Of a stretch of 5,817 bases of DNA, positions 5,544-5,817 are shown piece after piece. The DNA is from Anaerolinea sp. (GTDB lineage: Bacteria; Chloroflexota; Anaerolineae; Anaerolineales; Villigracilaceae). The stretch covers positions 1 through 5,817 of the forward strand of contig DYNS01000199.1 of the NCBI GenBank assembly GCA_020720965.1. The letters run 5' to 3'. The notes beneath the pieces were generated by a model. That model searched no databases and was not told the DNA's origin. It saw nothing but the letters and a program-made list of their open reading frames with translations. A program made the translations under genes and the position numbers. How positions within the stretch are numbered: the stretch's first letter is position 1; each line of letters starts with the position of its first letter.

Positions 5544-5564
5544 CATCGGGCAATTCTCACCAAT

Positions 5565-5571
5565 GGAGGAG
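5565..5571 (+). promoter_or_regulatory. Strong Shine-Dalgarno sequence of the FecCD gene
   Basis: GGAGGAG ends 10 bases before the ATG at 5582. The spacing is slightly long, but the match is the best in the window and supports this start. Confidence 0.75.
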
Positions 5572-5581
5572 AAAAGACAAA

Positions 5582-5817
5582 ATGCGACTTAACCCCGCTC
5601 TGCAAGCCCAAACCGCCCGCAAATGGCTCATCTTGTGGGGATTGGCGCTCCTTACCTTGCTCCTGGCGCTGATAGCCATCAACGCCGGAGCCGCCAATAC
5701 CAACCCGCTCCAGGTGTTGCGCACTTTGCTGGGGCTGGAAACCGGCACGGCAAATATCGTCATCTGGAACATCCGCCTGCCGCGTGTATTGGCTGGCATC
5801 ATCGCCGGGGCTGGGCT
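5582..5817 (+). CDS. FecCD/BtuC-family metal-chelate ABC importer permease, 3' end cut by window edge
   Basis: 78 complete codons, and a 79th that must be Leu, run from the ATG at 5582 to the window edge without a stop. The family forms the membrane channel of type II ABC importers for ferric siderophores, haem or cobalamin. Residues 16-34 form the first membrane helix (LILWGLALLTLLLALIAI). The conserved block after it reads VIWNIRLPRVLAGIIAGAGL (60-79), matching the invariant W-x-(I/L)RLPR-x-L segment that opens the second helix of BtuC/FecC/FepD. Family members are about 330-350 residues, so roughly three quarters is missing. The start is supported by GGAGGAG and a promoter with a perfect -10. 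The gene is divergent from TetR. No substrate-binding protein precedes it, so any such gene, and the ATPase, would lie further right. Iron-siderophore uptake is the commonest role, but B12 cannot be excluded. Confidence 0.9.
   Translation, partial: MRLNPALQAQTARKWLILWGLALLTLLLALIAINAGAANTNPLQVLRTLLGLETGTANIVIWNIRLPRVLAGIIAGAG

Noticed and set aside
5475..5672. 65-codon plus-strand frame crossing the divergent control region
   Set aside because: It overlaps the promoters and the start of the FecCD gene in another frame and has no ribosome binding site. The N-terminal residues just translate the A/T-rich palindromes.
5557..5802. Minus-strand frame opposite the FecCD gene
   Set aside because: It is an antisense shadow. 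The plus-strand translation has the conserved RLPR block and a strong Shine-Dalgarno.

Overview
The window holds an efflux operon on the minus strand, read from right to left. It comprises a TetR-family regulator, an ABC-2 membrane permease, a HlyD-type membrane fusion protein and two separate ABC ATPases. A truncated ArsR-family repressor follows in the same direction at the left edge. At the right edge a FecCD-type metal-chelate permease starts on the plus strand and runs off the window. No tRNA, rRNA, CRISPR array, insertion sequence or convincing terminator was seen.

Layout on the plus-strand map: ArsR (1-337, minus, 3' end cut off); ATPase resembling the C-terminal half of E. coli YbhF (368-1273, minus); ATPase resembling the N-terminal half of YbhF (1304-2218, minus); membrane fusion protein (2249-3589, minus); ABC-2 permease (3640-4767, minus); TetR regulator (4806-5417, minus); a 164-bp divergent control region (5418-5581); FecCD permease (5582 onward, plus). 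Gaps between the minus-strand genes are only about 30-50 bases, so one transcript from the promoter at 5453-5481 probably covers TetR through the second ATPase. It may also cover ArsR. Coding sequence fills everything except these short gaps and the control region.

Gene content and order resemble the enterobacterial cecR-ybhGFSR drug-efflux locus: TetR regulator, HlyD adaptor, paired nucleotide-binding domains and an ABC-2 permease. There are two differences. The two nucleotide-binding domains, fused in YbhF, are separate genes here, although in frame and divided by one stop codon plus ten codons. Only one permease gene is visible, where the E. coli locus has two. The two ATPases are degenerate at complementary positions: one has a poor signature motif, the other lacks the H-loop histidine. 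A heterodimer would therefore have one intact and one defective ATP site. The likely role is export of a drug-like or toxic small molecule, with TetR repressing its own operon. The substrate cannot be read from sequence.

The DNA is moderately GC-rich by eye, and Shine-Dalgarno sequences are used inconsistently. The protein style, including a CVC-type ArsR, a separate pair of YbhF-like ATPases and a long Ala/Gln/Glu-rich HlyD, suggests an environmental bacterium, most likely Chloroflexota (Anaerolineae-like). This is an impression from sequence style, not a database result. The window is mainly a recognisable efflux locus. Its most notable parts are the asymmetric split ATPase pair and the nested palindromes in the divergent control region.
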